Assembly: GCF_900700375.1 (NCBI RefSeq)
Contig: NC_041709.1
Span: forward strand, 30,421,515 to 30,485,514
DNA from: Denticeps clupeoides
Taxonomy: Eukaryota > Chordata > Actinopteri > Clupeiformes > Denticipitidae
Reading direction: 5' to 3'
Length of the DNA stretch: 64,000 nucleotides
Below are positions 25,501 through 38,049 of this stretch, piece by piece. Both the position numbers and the translations under genes were made by a program. Under the pieces are notes generated by a model that was not told the origin of the DNA, did no database searches, and saw nothing but the letters and a program-made list of their open reading frames with translations. Each line of letters starts with the position of its first letter. Position 1 is the first letter of the stretch.

Positions 25501-25835
25501 TCAGAACGCTACGCCAGCGCTTACGGGACTGTTTGCTGTACCTCCAACTGCTGAACTAACCGGTGATATCTGTTATATGCTTTCTGGAATAAATGGACAT
25601 TTTCGTATTAAACATCAAGATTCTTTTAATTGTGTAGCATATAACGGAACCGTAAGAGTACAGCAATGTTACATCAAGCGCGTCAGCCAGGCCACATCAC
25701 GTGTCAGGCACCTCAGTAGTTCGGTAAAAGACCAAACTCCTTTAATAGTGATGGTTAAAAGCAGAGGACAGGTTTTGTTGTGTCACCGTGTGTTGTGTGG
25801 CAGTGTGTCACAATGACAATCACTTCACTTCAAAT
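25455..25835 (+). mobile_element. SINE family A split by another insertion (unit A copy)
   Basis: The head (GGCAGTGGAGGTCTAGCGGT, 25,458-25,500) and tail (AAAGCAGAGGACA to TCACTTCACTTCAA, about 25,750-25,833) of one SINE are separated by about 240 bp of unrelated sequence. The same split SINE is in unit B (37,008-37,530). An uninterrupted version follows R3. Confidence 0.7.
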
Positions 25836-26138
25836 AACTTACAAATAAATGTAACACCGTTCACAAATGCATGTCAGAAAGATTATGATTACATTAATTC
25901 ACAAACCCATAAACCTGCATTTACAAATCACTGTATATATTTGTGAATACACTTATATATATTTGTGGCCCTGATGGCGCTCGGTTCACAAATGCCAGGT
26001 AGCCAATCAAATGTCTCCAACGTTTAGAACCAATCACATCAAGTGACGTTCGAGAAGTGGATTTAATGGTGACAACATTGCGCAACTTTTGCGCATTGTC
26101 GTGGTCTCTTGGTAGGAGGTTTCATAAAGTGAACAAAC

Positions 26139-28625
26139 CACACGTTGCCATAAGAATTCTGCATACTTGATATTACAAACGTTTTCCTGTTTGCACTCTC
26201 AGTAAGAGGGAGCCAGTGGCGGACCAGGTACACAAGCTGTGTGCTTGAGTTAAAGTAAATACATACAATGTAAAAGTAAAACTCCCCCATTTAAATTTCC
26301 ACTTGATATTTGCCTTCAAATGAACAGTGGGGAAAATAATTATTTGATTCCCCACTTACAAAACATGACCAGTCTATAGTGTCAATGGTAGGTTTATTTG
26401 AAGACTGAGAGACAGAACAGCGACAAAATTGTTCATGAATGAAACATATTTTCATTCAGATTTCTGGCTTCCAGTCATGTTTTATTACAGGTGAGGAGCA
26501 GACGCTGGGAGCGTCTCAATTTCTTCTCTGTTTAAAAGACACCTGTCACAGAAGCAGTCAATCTATCCAGATTTCAAACTCTGCGCCACGACCATGAACA
26601 AAGAGTACCCTGAGGAACTCCCACTTTAAGATCCGACCAGTGTGAATGGCCTTCTTAATATCAACACAACAAAGGAATACAGTTTTTGTTAATGGAAATA
26701 TATTTTAAGTCAGTACAAACCATTCAAACAAAGTCAACATTAGTAGAAATCATTTTTATTAAACATTCAACGTATATACAAAAATGTGTTTTTTAGGAAG
26801 GTTGTTTCTCTGTTCATGGCATCGCCTGTTTAGATAGGTCTGGCAAAGTTGTAGCATCTCATTAACCTGCTTCATAATGCTGCCAACCAAGTTGCCTGCT
26901 CATTGTCTAAATTTCTGGCTCTTCTTTCTGCTGTTTTCTTGAAAATACATATTTTTAAAGCCTCTTATATTTTATTTTTGGACTTAGACTAAAGCTGTCC
27001 TCGAACCAGCTTCTGGTTTTTCTGGACATGTCACTTGTCCATTTTTTAGATTTCTTTAGGTACATTATGACATTAGGCTTGGCCACTTCCAGCACATATT
27101 TTTTCAGATTTGCTGTCCAGGTACTCAGCTTGTCCCTGATGGTAATGAGGCTACTTACTATAAAGCAGTACATGTCCTCAAATATGTCATCCTCACTTGC
27201 AGGGTTTGGATTTGTATTTCTGGCCATCGCTAAGATAATGTATGGTTCAGTACCGGCTCTGAGTAACGCGGTCATCTCGACAATGTAGAACAACAGGTAC
27301 TAGAAACGTGCGCTTTCTTTTATGGCTAATGCTTGATGACATCATCAGATAACGATCCAATCACAGCGCAGCTCAAGTAACCAAGCAACCATTCAAACCT
27401 GGGTTAACGATTTGACCAATCAGAGCACATGTCCAAATATAGACATAGACGGGCTAAAGAATCTAACGTAGGAGCGTTGAATGTAGATATTAAAAAATCC
27501 ACAAATAAATGTAACAAGATACGCGAATATATTCCATGACTTACAAATAAATGTAACACCGTTCACACACGCATTTCTTGACTCAAAACGTACGTATGTG
27601 ATTCACAAATGTATTACACCCTCGGATCTTCCTTGACCTCAAAAATGAAAATCTGTGGAAGATCGAAGACTAGTACATGTTTGATGAAGGAACATCCCCC
27701 AAAGTGGCACTGGACAGTAGGGGTTAACCGGTGTGACAATTAACCACAGTGAGAAACGTAAAAAAAATTGCCGGAACCAAAGATATAGACTAGAGCTACC
27801 CGCACGGACAAAGTGAGGCGCACACAAAACAGCCCAAAAGGATAATGGCAGAATGACAGCAAAAGAACCAACAATCCCGCTGAAGCACTTGACGTCTCCT
27901 GTTTGGGAATATTTTGGATACCCAAAAGATGCTAAAGGAGAGGTCCAGCACCACAGGTCAACCATTAGCTTGCAGGAAGAAAAAGTTTCAGATTCTACGT
28001 GGGCGATGGGTGGCTGGTATAAAGTGCTAAAGCTGCCACAATTCGCCACTTAAGAGGTTATTTATACAATAAAACGTCATAAAGGGCGTCGTACAAGCTG
28101 TCCATTCCAGCCTTCTGTAGGTCCATAGTCCACAGTCTTGTCCCCGACACCCTTGGAAAGCTCTTTGGTCTTGGCCGTGGTGCAGAGTTTGGAATCTGGA
28201 TAGATTGACTGCTTCTGTGACAGGTGTCTTTTAAACAGAGAAGAAATTGAGACGCTCCCAGCGTCTGCTCCTCAACTGTATAAAACACGACTGGGAGCCA
28301 GAAATCTGAATGAAAATATTTGTTTCATTCATGAACAATTTTGTCGCTGTTCTGTCTCTCACTCTTCAAATAAACCTACCATTGACACTATAGACTGGTC
28401 ATGTTTTGTAAGTGGGGAATCAAATTATTTTTCCCACTGTACATTTGAAGGCAAATATCAAGTGGAAATTTAAATGGGGGAGTTTTACTTTTACATTGTG
28501 TGTCTTTACTGTAACTCAAGCACACAGCTTGTGTACCTGGTCCACCACTGGCTCCCTCTTACTGAGAGTGCAAACAGGAAAACGATTGTAATATCAAGTA
28601 TCAGAATTCTTATGGCAACGTGTGG
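26139..28625. repeat. large inverted repeat with Tc1-like transposon ends
   Basis: Arms at about 26,139-26,610 and 28,160-28,625 are inverted copies of each other with few differences, separated by about 1.55 kb. Each arm contains a Tc1-type terminal sequence beginning CAGTGGGGAAAATAATTATT or its variant, at 26,321 and ending 28,442. Inside the right arm is a short transposase remnant (PRVSGTRLWTMDL). Because about 170 bp outside the Tc1 ends is also inverted, this is an inverted duplication of a transposon end plus flank rather than simple terminal repeats. Confidence 0.75.
26955..27275 (-). CDS. unknown 106-residue reading frame, unit A
   Basis: I do not recognise this protein. It begins MTALLRAGTEPYIILAMARN, has an acidic middle (ASEDDIFEDM), a hydrophobic stretch and a Lys/Arg-rich C-terminus (KIKYKRL). 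The copy in unit B differs at three residues only and stays open. Upstream on the minus strand are two CCAAT-type sequences (27,357 and 27,414) and a CRE-like TGATGACATCA (27,334). An AG acceptor-like site and an internal GTAAGT at 27,160 mean that it could also be an exon. It may equally be non-coding DNA kept open because the duplication is recent. Confidence 0.3.
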   Translation of the reverse strand: MTALLRAGTEPYIILAMARNTNPNPASEDDIFEDMYCFIVSSLITIRDKLSTWTANLKKYVLEVAKPNVIMYLKKSKKWTSDMSRKTRSWFEDSFSLSPKIKYKRL

Positions 28626-29233
28626 TTGGCTGGCACCCTGCTTTAGTCAGTTTAGTCAACTACACCAAGCGTCCCGGGATGGGCCCTGGCAGCTGCAACA
28701 CTTGAGTAACAGGACCATTGGTAACCAAGTTACATTTTATTCTAATTCACAAGTAGCCGGTAATGAGCCTTACATCCTCATAGTGATGGACAGAGACACA
28801 AGCCACCAGTTCAGGAACGGATTGGAGGCCTTCAAACAGTTCGGGTAAACAAAAAAAAATTGTCTGAAAGTGGTAAAAGCCAGAATGGCTTAATATGGAA
28901 CAGCACCTGAATGGATTGTGCTGAATGAGACATACATTTTCAGTGTGGTTGTTCTGAAATGGAGACCTTTGGAATTTAAAATACTTTTAGAATAAGTGAG
29001 CTTTATGTTCAACCCCTTACAGTCATCCATAGCCTTATGGCTTTGTACTATAGTATAAAGTGTTTCCATGTGGACCCATGCTAAACTTGTCTGTCTGTTC
29101 AATCCTTAAATCCATAACAAGTTCAGTAATCACCATATTTTAGTTAGAATATGTACATTTTAGGGTACAGCGGCAATAGTCATGAACAAAGCCACACATG
29201 TACGCTATAGAATCTCAAAACGAAAAAACATTT

Positions 29234-29239
29234 TTTATT
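29234..29239 (-). terminator. cct4: cct4 copy A poly(A) signal
   Basis: A minus-strand AATAAA lies 97 nt downstream of the stop codon. The equivalent signal in copy B is at 40,685-40,690. Confidence 0.65.
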
Positions 29240-29335
29240 TAAATTATGCCACGATATCCAAACACAGCCTCAGACTGTGGACATGAAGAAAGAACAGAAT
29301 CATGACGACAGTGTTCCAACACCAGCATCCACCCC

Positions 29336-32300
29336 TTATCGAGCATTCACCTGTAACGCAAAGTGAAATGTGGGCTTTAGCACATGTAACGTATGCTAAG
29401 AACGGTCTTAGAGCAGAGTACATGGTACAGACTACAGCCATGTTCAAGGACACTCACCACGTCGTCAATCTTCAGGATGCTACGCACAGTTTCTGTGGCC
29501 AACGTCAGAGCACTGATGGACACGAGCAGAGGCTGCACCACCAGCTCCTCCAGAATGTTAGAGATACCACCCTGAGAGAGAGAGAGGAACAGACACTAAG
29601 ATTTCCAAAATATAAAAAGTTATTATTTTATTTTTTTTGTATTGGATTGGTACTCTGGATCGGCCAACATCCAAACACCAGGTGTTTGTTACCGGAACTA
29701 AGAGGGCCAGATAGGTGCATCCCTAGCTGTTATCCCAATCAAATATTTCAGAAGCCCACCTTCCGGACATTGATGCCAGCAGTCTTCTCGCCCTGAGCGT
29801 GCCTGTTGCGCAGCTCTGTCACAGTCGAGATGGGGTTGAGCCCAGCGTTCTCTGCCAGCGTGGAAGGAATGACCTCCAGCGCGTCGGCGTACGCGCGAAC
29901 ACAGTAGGACTCCATGCCACCCAGAGTGCGGGCGTATTCCGCCAAGCGCAGCGCCAGCTCGATCTCCGGGGCTCCTCCACCTGCAATCAGGGCCCTGGAG
30001 TAGGAATGAAAAAGGTGGTAAACACTGAGCCCGGCACACCGCGCCCTCACCCTATACCTGCATTCCACAGACTCGACCGTACCTCTTCTTCACCAGGCAG
30101 CGGACGACGCACAGAGCGTCGTGAATTGAACGCTCAGCTTCCTCGATCACAAGCTTGTTGGACCCTCGGACCACGATGCTGACGGTCTTTCCGGAGCTTG
30201 TGCAACCAGTGATCTATAAAACACACGAATGCACCATCAACATGCGTCTTCTGTAGGTTTTAGAACACCCATTAGGCTAGCAAAATAAAACCATTACAGG
30301 AAGATACAATTTTACCTTCACCAGCTTGCCAGAGCCGTCAAGGCTCACCTCCTCCACCAGCTCAGCTGTGCCCAGCATCTCTGGTAGGAACTGGTCGATG
30401 TGGGCAACAGGCTTGGTTCCAATTGTCTGCAGGATTCACAGCGTTTTCGTTAGAGCAAAAAATCTGGTCGCTTCACCTGATTGCTTCACTTAAAATACTA
30501 TACCTTGCAGATAAACTCAATGTCCTCCCTCTCAATGTCCTTGATCACCATTATCTTCATCTTGTTCAGAAAGTGCTTTGCAAGGTCACTCAGCGCATCC
30601 CTGAAAGAGGAAAACTTGCATGATTTCTTTGGTCAACCCTGACATTATATTATCTTAATTTAATTTCCAAATATCTGCAGCAAATTCCATATTGGAATAT
30701 GGAATGACAGGACAGGAACACATTTATAGCCAGACATATGGCCAGGAGGATACTGGGTTGGATAACTCTCCAAACCTCTCAGAGAAATAAAGACCCTTCA
30801 CCTGAGGATGGATTTCTGGATTAGCAGCACAGTGCAGCCTGCTTTCTTGATTTGTTTGACCAAGTTGAGGATGTAGGAGCGCTCTTCACGGAGAACGCGG
30901 TCCATCTGAGTATAGTCAGACACTACAATCTGGTTGTCCATCTGTTATCAACACATTTACATTAAACAATTAATAACCATCAACCAATAATCTTCAACCA
31001 AATTCCAGAATCCCCCCCTTACAAACAACATACGACAAGTTGCATTTCACTTCTCATTACGAGGTGCTTTAGTCTAAAAACTAAGCACTTTCAGGAGCTC
31101 CACTAGACTCACATCCGTCTTAGGTGGGGACAGGCAGAACTGGATAAGGCCAATTTTGGCCTTCTCCACACGGGTCACTCCCGTGTTCACCACTCTCTGA
31201 GTGAGGACCAGGCCGTCAACAAGCTCACAGTCATCAATGGTCCCTCTGTGTAAGTAAAAGATAAAAAAAATACAACACAGAAGGTTTAATATCCCCAATT
31301 TGATTAGCCTTTAAATAACGATCAAATATAAATGTAAGGGCTAAAGCTAGTATAGAACTTTCCACGGTCAATTATTTCAGCATATAATATTCAGTGTATT
31401 ATAGGGAACTAATCAAATAATCACAAAATTTCATCGTGAGCGTTGTGTGTGTGTATGAATTTGATCGGATCACACCAATACACTACACTTAACTCACTCA
31501 CTTTAAAATGCAACCGATATTTTTTCAGCTCCATCAACTTTAGAGAAACAAATAATTAAGCTCTCGAGCAATTACACCAAACCCAATCCTTGACTCACCC
31601 AAGCTTCTTCACAATGTGAATGTCTTTCAGGTCAACAGTGGTGGCGGTGCCAGGGTCAATGACCCTCATCACAGCATCCACGCTCATGGGTGCCAGCAGG
31701 CTGGAGTACTGAGACACCACCTTAGAGCACAGAGAGGTGGTGGCGCTGTTGAGCAGCGTCTCTCGGTCGCTCAGTTGCACCGGCTGACTTATGGAGGTCA
31801 GGATCTCCACTCCTTTGTCCACTGCCTTCTGGAAGGACTCAGAAATGATGGTGGGATGTATTCCTGAAGAAAAGAGTGAAAGAAAAAACAAAGTTAACAT
31901 CTTACAATGGAGCACCTCAGGGCTAAGAGTCTTTCTCCGGGACACAATGGTTGTTCTGGGGTTTCATCCTGGGACTTTTACCCATTTTCCACTGCTCGGG
32001 TTCCCGAGCTGGTTCCCAATTTTGGATCAAGTGCCACACTTCCCCACAGAAAAAAAAATTACTGCCCCTAAACTTCGCTGGCCTATTAGTGAGAACCTGT
32101 GACGTAACGAGCGGTGGGTGGAGCTTTAGAAGAGTGAACAGTGGAATACCAGTCCCCAGTAACTCGGAGTGCTGAAGAAATTAAAGCTCTTCTAGCTACA
32201 TGGATGTCCACAGAAATTAAACAAAAAAACACTACAAGAAAGTGTATGAAGAAATAAGGGAAGATTTGTAATGGATCCATTACGTACCTTTCTGAAGCAG

Positions 32301-33799
32301 TTTGGCACAAGCGTCCAGCAGGGCTCCAGCAATCACAACCACAGATGTTGTGCCATCACCAGCTTCAATATCTTGGGCTTTGGACAGCTCAACCAACTGA
32401 AAGACAGCAAACTTGTGTCTTATTTTAAAACATCTAACATAACAATGCACCAGTCACCCAGGGACCTCCCTGTAGGGCTGGTCAAGCTGATAGATTGTGA
32501 TCGACTCTGCAGGCATCTACAATTACGTTTAAAGTAAATAGCACAGAGTGTAGTCTTTTGCCCTTCAACTACTATTTTTCTTTTGATTAAACTTTACGTA
32601 ACACTTTGTTGGATACAAATATCAAGAATCCACAGGCAGTGGTGGTCTAGCGGATACAGAGGTTGAAGGTTCACAAACATTCAAGGTGCCACTGAGGTCC
32701 CCCTTTGAGCAAGGTGCTGTCCCCAAACGCCTTTCTTGGCTGCCCACTGGTCACAATTGGTGACTGGTAAAATGCAGACTACGCATTTCATTGTGTATCA
32801 TATCCACACACTGAGAATTATTTCCAACTGTGAAATTATCTTTGATTAGTGCGGAAACATGGCAGTTGTATTGTGTAATAAAGTGGTCCTACAACCCTTG
32901 AAATGGCAGTGTCTCAAAACAGGCAATTCCTAGAACTACAATAGCTGAATTTGGATTCATGTGAACTATCAATTAATCAGATGGATTCATTTGAAAACAC
33001 AAACCATTTTGGCAGCTGGGTGCAGGACCTGCATCTGCTTCAGGATGGTGGCCCCATCATTAGTTATGGTCACATCTCCTTTACCATCCTGGATCTGATT
33101 AGAAAAAAAAATTATATATCAAGATAACGCAAATATAACTTAAATAAGCAAAAAGATACAAAAGCCATTTTAAATGTAGAAGCCTGTGTTACCATTTTGT
33201 CCATGCCCTTAGGCCCTAGGCTCGTTCTGATGGCATCAGCGACAGCTGTCCAAAAAAAGACACAAGAAAACGACAATCAAAAGACTGATGTCAGAGAGCG
33301 ATCAAGTGTGTATGAGCACACTTACGCACTACTCGCATGCAGTGTGAAGTCATTAACAAAACGCGTTTTATTCTATTTCTATGTCTGGCGTCACACAATG
33401 CGGTCCGACAAAAAATCCAGATGGCCAAATACGACAAGACGCAATAGACAAAACTATGGAGCCAGAATAGTGCCGAGTAAACATATTGGCACAAATCTGA
33501 TCGGTGGACGTACCAGACTCGACGCATACAGCTCCTTTGCGAATACAAATTGAATCTATATGTGTATATGTGTTGCCCAGTTCTGGCTGCGCGGTTAATG
33601 GCCGGTTCGCAGCGGACCAACGTGCACCTACCGATGTGGCGCGCCGACAGTCGGCTTTACTAAACGAAGGAACCGCTTCAGAGCCGCAAGCCTCACCTTT
33701 GCCGGCGTTGATGTTGCTGAAGCGGATCTGGGCCGGCTTGTCCCGGTCTACATACGCCCCTCCGCTCGAAGGCTTTGACGGTGACACATTCTGTGACAT
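29336..33799 (-). CDS. cct4: CCT4 (TRiC/CCT chaperonin delta subunit), tandem copy A, complete
   Basis: A subunit of the cytosolic group II chaperonin ring that folds actin, tubulin and other proteins with ATP. Exons in transcript order: 33799-33697, 33245-33193, 33094-33005, 32396-32288, 31863-31599, 31245-31113, 30941-30802, 30600-30504, 30426-30316, 30213-30083, 29994-29760, 29571-29458, 29350-29336. They sum to 1,596 nt (531 residues plus stop) with no frame break. Visible motifs are [11 protein letters not shown], the ATP-site [28 protein letters not shown] and [12 protein letters not shown]. The first residues are [16 protein letters not shown]. It ends DDVVNAR, where vertebrates usually have VNTR. 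The intron-bearing structure excludes a processed copy. Its right flank is shared with pus10. Confidence 0.95.
32635..32800 (+). mobile_element. SINE family A, degraded, in a cct4 copy A intron
   Basis: Begins GGCAGTGGTGGTCTAGCGGA and has the AAGGTGCCACTGAGG and GCTGCCCACTGG body words. The same SINE at the same place in copy B (44,077-44,241) shows that it inserted before the tandem duplication. Confidence 0.7.
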
Positions 33800-35960
33800 C
33801 TTGGCTAAATGGCGAAGGCAGGTGGAAAAGACAGATGCACCTCCGAAATCCGAAAACCGTCACTTCACACAGGATGGACTCGGATTAGACTCCGTCCACA
33901 GACCAATCCAACACCTCGCAGAGAAAGGACCTTATCTGTCGCGCGACGATGACGTCAAATAGTACGCGACCAGGGCTTTTAACAAATCGCAGACGTCATC
34001 GTGCAAAGCAATACGACACCGGGGACACCGTCTGTTAAAACGGGGAAAGATTTTCACTCTAATAGAGTAAGATCTAAAAAGTGAACAGATCTCGCTTTAC
34101 CCGTCACTTTCCACCAATTTATCGGATAAAAGCTGCACGCATCGATTGGTCGGTACTCGATTGAACGTGTGCGTTAACCAGCACGCAACCCTTCAATCTG
34201 CGAGCCAGCGAATGCACGCGGTAGTAGTAGTAGTAGTAGTAGTAGTAGCAGCATTGTCTGGGATGACTAGTTGCTACGTCACCATGCCACATGTGGGTCC
34301 AAACTAGTGCGGTGTACCGTGTTGTAAAAGCAGAATAATGTTGACAAAATCCTTTGCCGCTTTTTACCTCGGAAAAAGTGAAAAGAAGGTGACTTAAATT
34401 GATACAGTAAGTTTAATCTCAAATTATAATCAGTACAGCCTAATGCCATTACCTCACGTTAATGTTAGCACCAGGTTACCCATCTCTTTTTATAGAGACA
34501 GGTAGCAACGTAGCACAACCAGATCGTACATAAACATTATTTGTTTGAATAATCCAGACTGTGCTAGTTCGAAATAGAAATGGAAATGGCTATGAAAGTG
34601 AACCAAAATGCCATGTACCTGTTAAAATCTGCAATTGTTGCTTTGCAGCTTTCCCAAAGAAGACAATTATATCCTCGTAGCTAGGGGGCAGTCATATCAT
34701 GCGCAGGGCCAGTGCTGAGCTCATCTTCATTGCTAGAACTCTGGTGACTGCTAACATTAGCAATACTCATCTCACTTTTATCCAGCGGATTATCAAAAAA
34801 AGTTTGATATTAAATAAACGTCTTTTAGGAAAACTGCCTGCTTTGCCTCCCTCATTTTTTTTGCTTTTCTTTTTGAAGCACCACTTTTTTTGTTTGGGAT
34901 CCATGTTATTTATGGAAATTGTGTCTTTATAAGTTGATCTAGAATTACTCTTGCAATACTATAGCTAAAATATAAAAGAACAACAACCTTTTAAAAAGGC
35001 TGTGAGTTGCTTGGCAGCTACTTCTACCTAGACTAGCCTTTAAAAAGGCCTGGATCCTGTACTGTTATTACAACTAAGAAATATAATACAGTATAAAATA
35101 ATATGCTAGGACTTTCAGCCTGTTATAAGACTAGAAAATCATACTTCTGGTAAGGAATAGTACAGAATATAATATGCCATATATAAAATAGTTTAATATA
35201 ATTACAAATATATTATGCAATTATATAGAATAAGAGAGAGGGAGAAAGTCAAGGAGATAGAGGGAGGGAGATGCAATATAAAAGGTAATGAGCCTTTAAA
35301 AAGGCTTTTGGTTGTTAATCTTGTGATAACAAAGTATAGAAGACTGTATAGAGAGTACAAAGCAAGTTCTCAAGCTGAACTGTCTGAATGAGGATACTGA
35401 TACAGGGGGTTTAATATCTGCAGTGAATTTTCAGTTGGATTTTGAAAAGTGCTCACAACACCTGATTGGCTGACTGGATGGAACAATTTTGCAACACTCT
35501 GAGTGAGAGAGTGGGTGAGGGGTAGCAACTGTCTACTACAGCATGCTGTCTGCTGTTCTAGCATCGAATGAGATAACCATCAGACAGAAGTAAAAAATAT
35601 TAGAAAATATTAGAACTTGTCCAGTTTTAATCAACAATGCAAACTGATCATGCAGTTTGAATGTCATACAATTCATGCTCTAAATCAAAGCACTTCTGCT
35701 AATCATCCCATTTCTATTCAGCAGCCTGGTTATTACCATGGGAAAAGATAGGTCTTTCCCCATGATTTAAGCATTGCAAGTTCTCCAATGTGAAAAAAAA
35801 TGTTTGCATTGCAAATTGTTTTGGGCTAGGGGCCCCACGGGCCCCCTGCACCCCAAGGGCCCCTGGGCAGCAGTCCCTCTGGCCCGGTCCGTAATCCGTC
35901 CCTGGTTTGGTGGACTTCCTCCGTCTTCCTCCTTCCCAGGCCCCGCTGCCCGCGACCACC
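33800..35960. promoter_or_regulatory. head-to-head spacer of cct4 copy A and pus10
   Basis: cct4 A (minus) and pus10 exon 1 (plus) start 2.16 kb apart and face away from each other, so promoter elements for both may lie here. Near cct4 are CpG-rich DNA and a CRE-like TGACGTCA near 33,950. A (TAG)n microsatellite is at 34,219-34,248. From 34,700 to 35,330 the DNA is AT-rich with three small GCCTTTAAAAAGGC-type palindromes. The stretch 35,850-35,960 next to pus10 is GC-rich. No other gene is seen. Only the first ~280 bp next to cct4 is kept in copy B. Confidence 0.5.
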
Positions 35961-36380
35961 ATGCTGCCTCTGAAGGAGAAGGACCGGCCTCTCGCCCACA
36001 AGCTGCTGGCCGCTGGCTGCTGCGCCCGCTGCGTTCTCCGGTTCTGCTGCGTGGGAACCCCGTCGTCGTACTGCCAGTCCTATGAGGCATGTGAACTTTT
36101 ACTGGCAAGAGACAACAGATGCAGTTTTGACCTTTGACATTTTGAGTTGTTGACTGTGTTTCTGTTGGTGGCTGTGCAGGACACGAGCCGGGAGCTCCTT
36201 GCTTTTGTAAGTGACATGGGACATAAGGCACAAAATGACAGCTCAGCAGAGGAACAGGCAGAAGGGCCATCGAAGAAAGAAAGCTGGGATCATGTCAGTC
36301 CGAGGGCCAGGCCAATGGAGAAGAGCCTGACTCCGGTGTGTGTGTCGCAGGGCTTCTGTAGCCATGACTTCTCCAAGAAG
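35961..36380 (+). pseudogene. pus10: PUS10 5' part: exon 1 and an altered exon 2
   Basis: PUS10 makes pseudouridine in tRNA and has an N-terminal zinc/THUMP-type domain. Exon 1 (35,961-36,086) reads MLPLKEKDRPLAHKLLAAGC and then CARCVLRFCCVG, with the two CxxC-type cysteines of the family start. It ends at GAG followed by GCATGT, a possible GC-AG intron. Exon 2 (36,180-36,380) contains VCVSQGFCSHDFSKK, corresponding to the vertebrate VCxxCLGxLQxFCxxDFxKK. Here 17 bp (present in the second copy near 54,340) are missing, removing the second CxxC-type region and changing frame relative to the natural frame upstream. The exon therefore looks damaged. The next recognisable pus10 exon is 19 kb to the right, beyond cct4 copy B. 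Confidence 0.7.
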
Positions 36381-36582
36381 GTACTCTACAGTCAAGAGAC
36401 AGGGTTCAAAAGCTGGAAAAGTCCCGGAATTTGAAAAGAGACTTTTCCAGGTATAAGAAATAAACATATGAAGTCGTGGAAGAGTCATTGACATGGAACT
36501 GACACGTGAATGTATAACGTGAAGTACGTGGTTCCTGTAAGACTGCACCAGGTAGCTTTAACAACTTCAGTGTTTATCTGTG

Positions 36583-37010
36583 ACAAGGTTACTGCTGGAT
36601 TACAACCCAAAGCTATATCAGACACTGCTCAATATTTTTCATTTTCATCCTTAAATCCATAACAATTTCTCAGTTTGGCATTACATGTTGACAGTCATCC
36701 CAAAACACCATATTTTAGATTAGTTTTAGTAGAATATGTACATTTTAGGGAAGAGACTAATAGTCAGGAACAAAGCCATACATGCAAGCTGTGGAGTTTC
36801 AAAAGGAAATTAAATTATGCCATGACATTTAAACAGAGTATCAGACTGTGGACACAAACCAAACACAGAATCATGACACCAGCATCCAGGAATGACCGTG
36901 TGATTCATAACTCATCCGGAGCCATTAAATAGCTCATGAGTCCCAAATCTGAGGTAGCAATTGTATATATGTCAAAAATTCACAAATAAATGTAACAAGA
37001 TTGGGGCAGT
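36583..37010 (+). repeat. repeat R, copy R2 (junction of the two tandem units)
   Basis: Matches R1 and R3 from GTGACAAGGTTACTGCTGGA onward. It sits where unit A (ending in pus10 exon 2 and its downstream intron) meets unit B (beginning with the cct4 downstream flank). The left neighbour (36,327-36,583) matches 54,317-54,695 and the right neighbour matches 25,455 onward, as expected at a crossing-over point. Confidence 0.8.
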
Positions 37011-37530
37011 GGAGGCCTAGCGGTTAAGGAAGCAGCCCCGTAATCAGAAGGTTGCCGGTTTGAATCCTAATTCACAGAGGTGCCACTGAGGTGCCACTGA
37101 ATAAAGCTCCGTCCCCACACACTGCTCCCCGGGCGTATAAAGGTGGCGCAAACTATGTTGTTGGTAGGTGTTTGACCCGGAAAGGCAAAGGGTTATTTGA
37201 CAGCTTGCAGGAACCCTACGCCGGCGCATGCGGGACTGTTTGCTGTACCTACAACTGCTGAACTAACCGGTGATATCTGCTATGTGCTTTCTGGAATAAA
37301 TGGACATTTTTGTATTAGACATCGAGACTTGTTTAATTGTGTAGCATATAACGGAACCAAAAGAGTACAGCAATGTTACATCAAGCGCGTCAGCCAGGCC
37401 ACGTCACACGTCAGGCACCTCAGTAGTTCGGTAAAAAACCAAACTCCTTTAATAGTGATGGTTAAAAGCAGAGGACGCGTTTCGTTGTGTCACCGTGTGC
37501 TGTGTGGCAGTGTGTCACAATGACAATCAC
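37008..37530 (+). mobile_element. SINE family A split by a ~310-bp insert (unit B copy)
   Basis: SINE head and body 37,008-37,136 (GGCAGTGGAGGCCTAGCGGT ... CTCCCCGGGCG), then about 310 bp of other sequence (37,137-37,447), then the SINE tail to about 37,530. The insert includes a GGAATAAATGG and is unclassified. The uninterrupted homologue after R3 shows the pre-insertion form. The insertion also removed about 26 bp of SINE body. Confidence 0.7.
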
Positions 37531-38049
37531 TTCACTTCAAATAACTTTCATGACTTACAAATAAATGTAACACCGTCCACAAATGCATTTCAGAAAGATT
37601 ATGATTACATTAATTCACAAACCCATAAACCTGCATTTACAAATCACCGTATATATTTGTGAATACACATATATATTTGTGGATTTTTTTTACTTCCCTG
37701 ACAGCGCTCAGGTCACAACCAATCACATCAAGAATTTGATTTAATGGTGACAACATTGCGCAACTTTCGCGCATTGTCGTGGTCTCTTGGTAGGAAGTTT
37801 CATAAAGTGAATCGGGACAAAAGTCATCAATATAACACAAATGTTGCAGTGTTTTGTTTTGTGACGGTATCGGTGTTTCTGCCAAATTTAAATGAAAGTT
37901 TCCCTGCTTGCTCATGTCAAGTGGTGTCCGTCGGTCACATGTCAACACAGACAGCCTGGTGTCTGGACACAAGAACAGGATCTGAAAGTCTCTGAATTTC
38001 AAGTGAAGTTGCCCATTTTATATTGCGTGTATTCGCGTCTGTACGTGCA

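Noticed and set aside
29799-30182. 127-codon plus-strand frame in cct4 copy A (also 41,247-41,630 in copy B)
   Set aside because: It is antisense to cct4 exons 10-11 and the intron between them, so its conservation in both copies follows from cct4.
34219-34248. Short tandem array considered as CRISPR-like
   Set aside because: A simple (TAG)n triplet run without spacers. Nothing resembling a CRISPR array occurs in this animal DNA.
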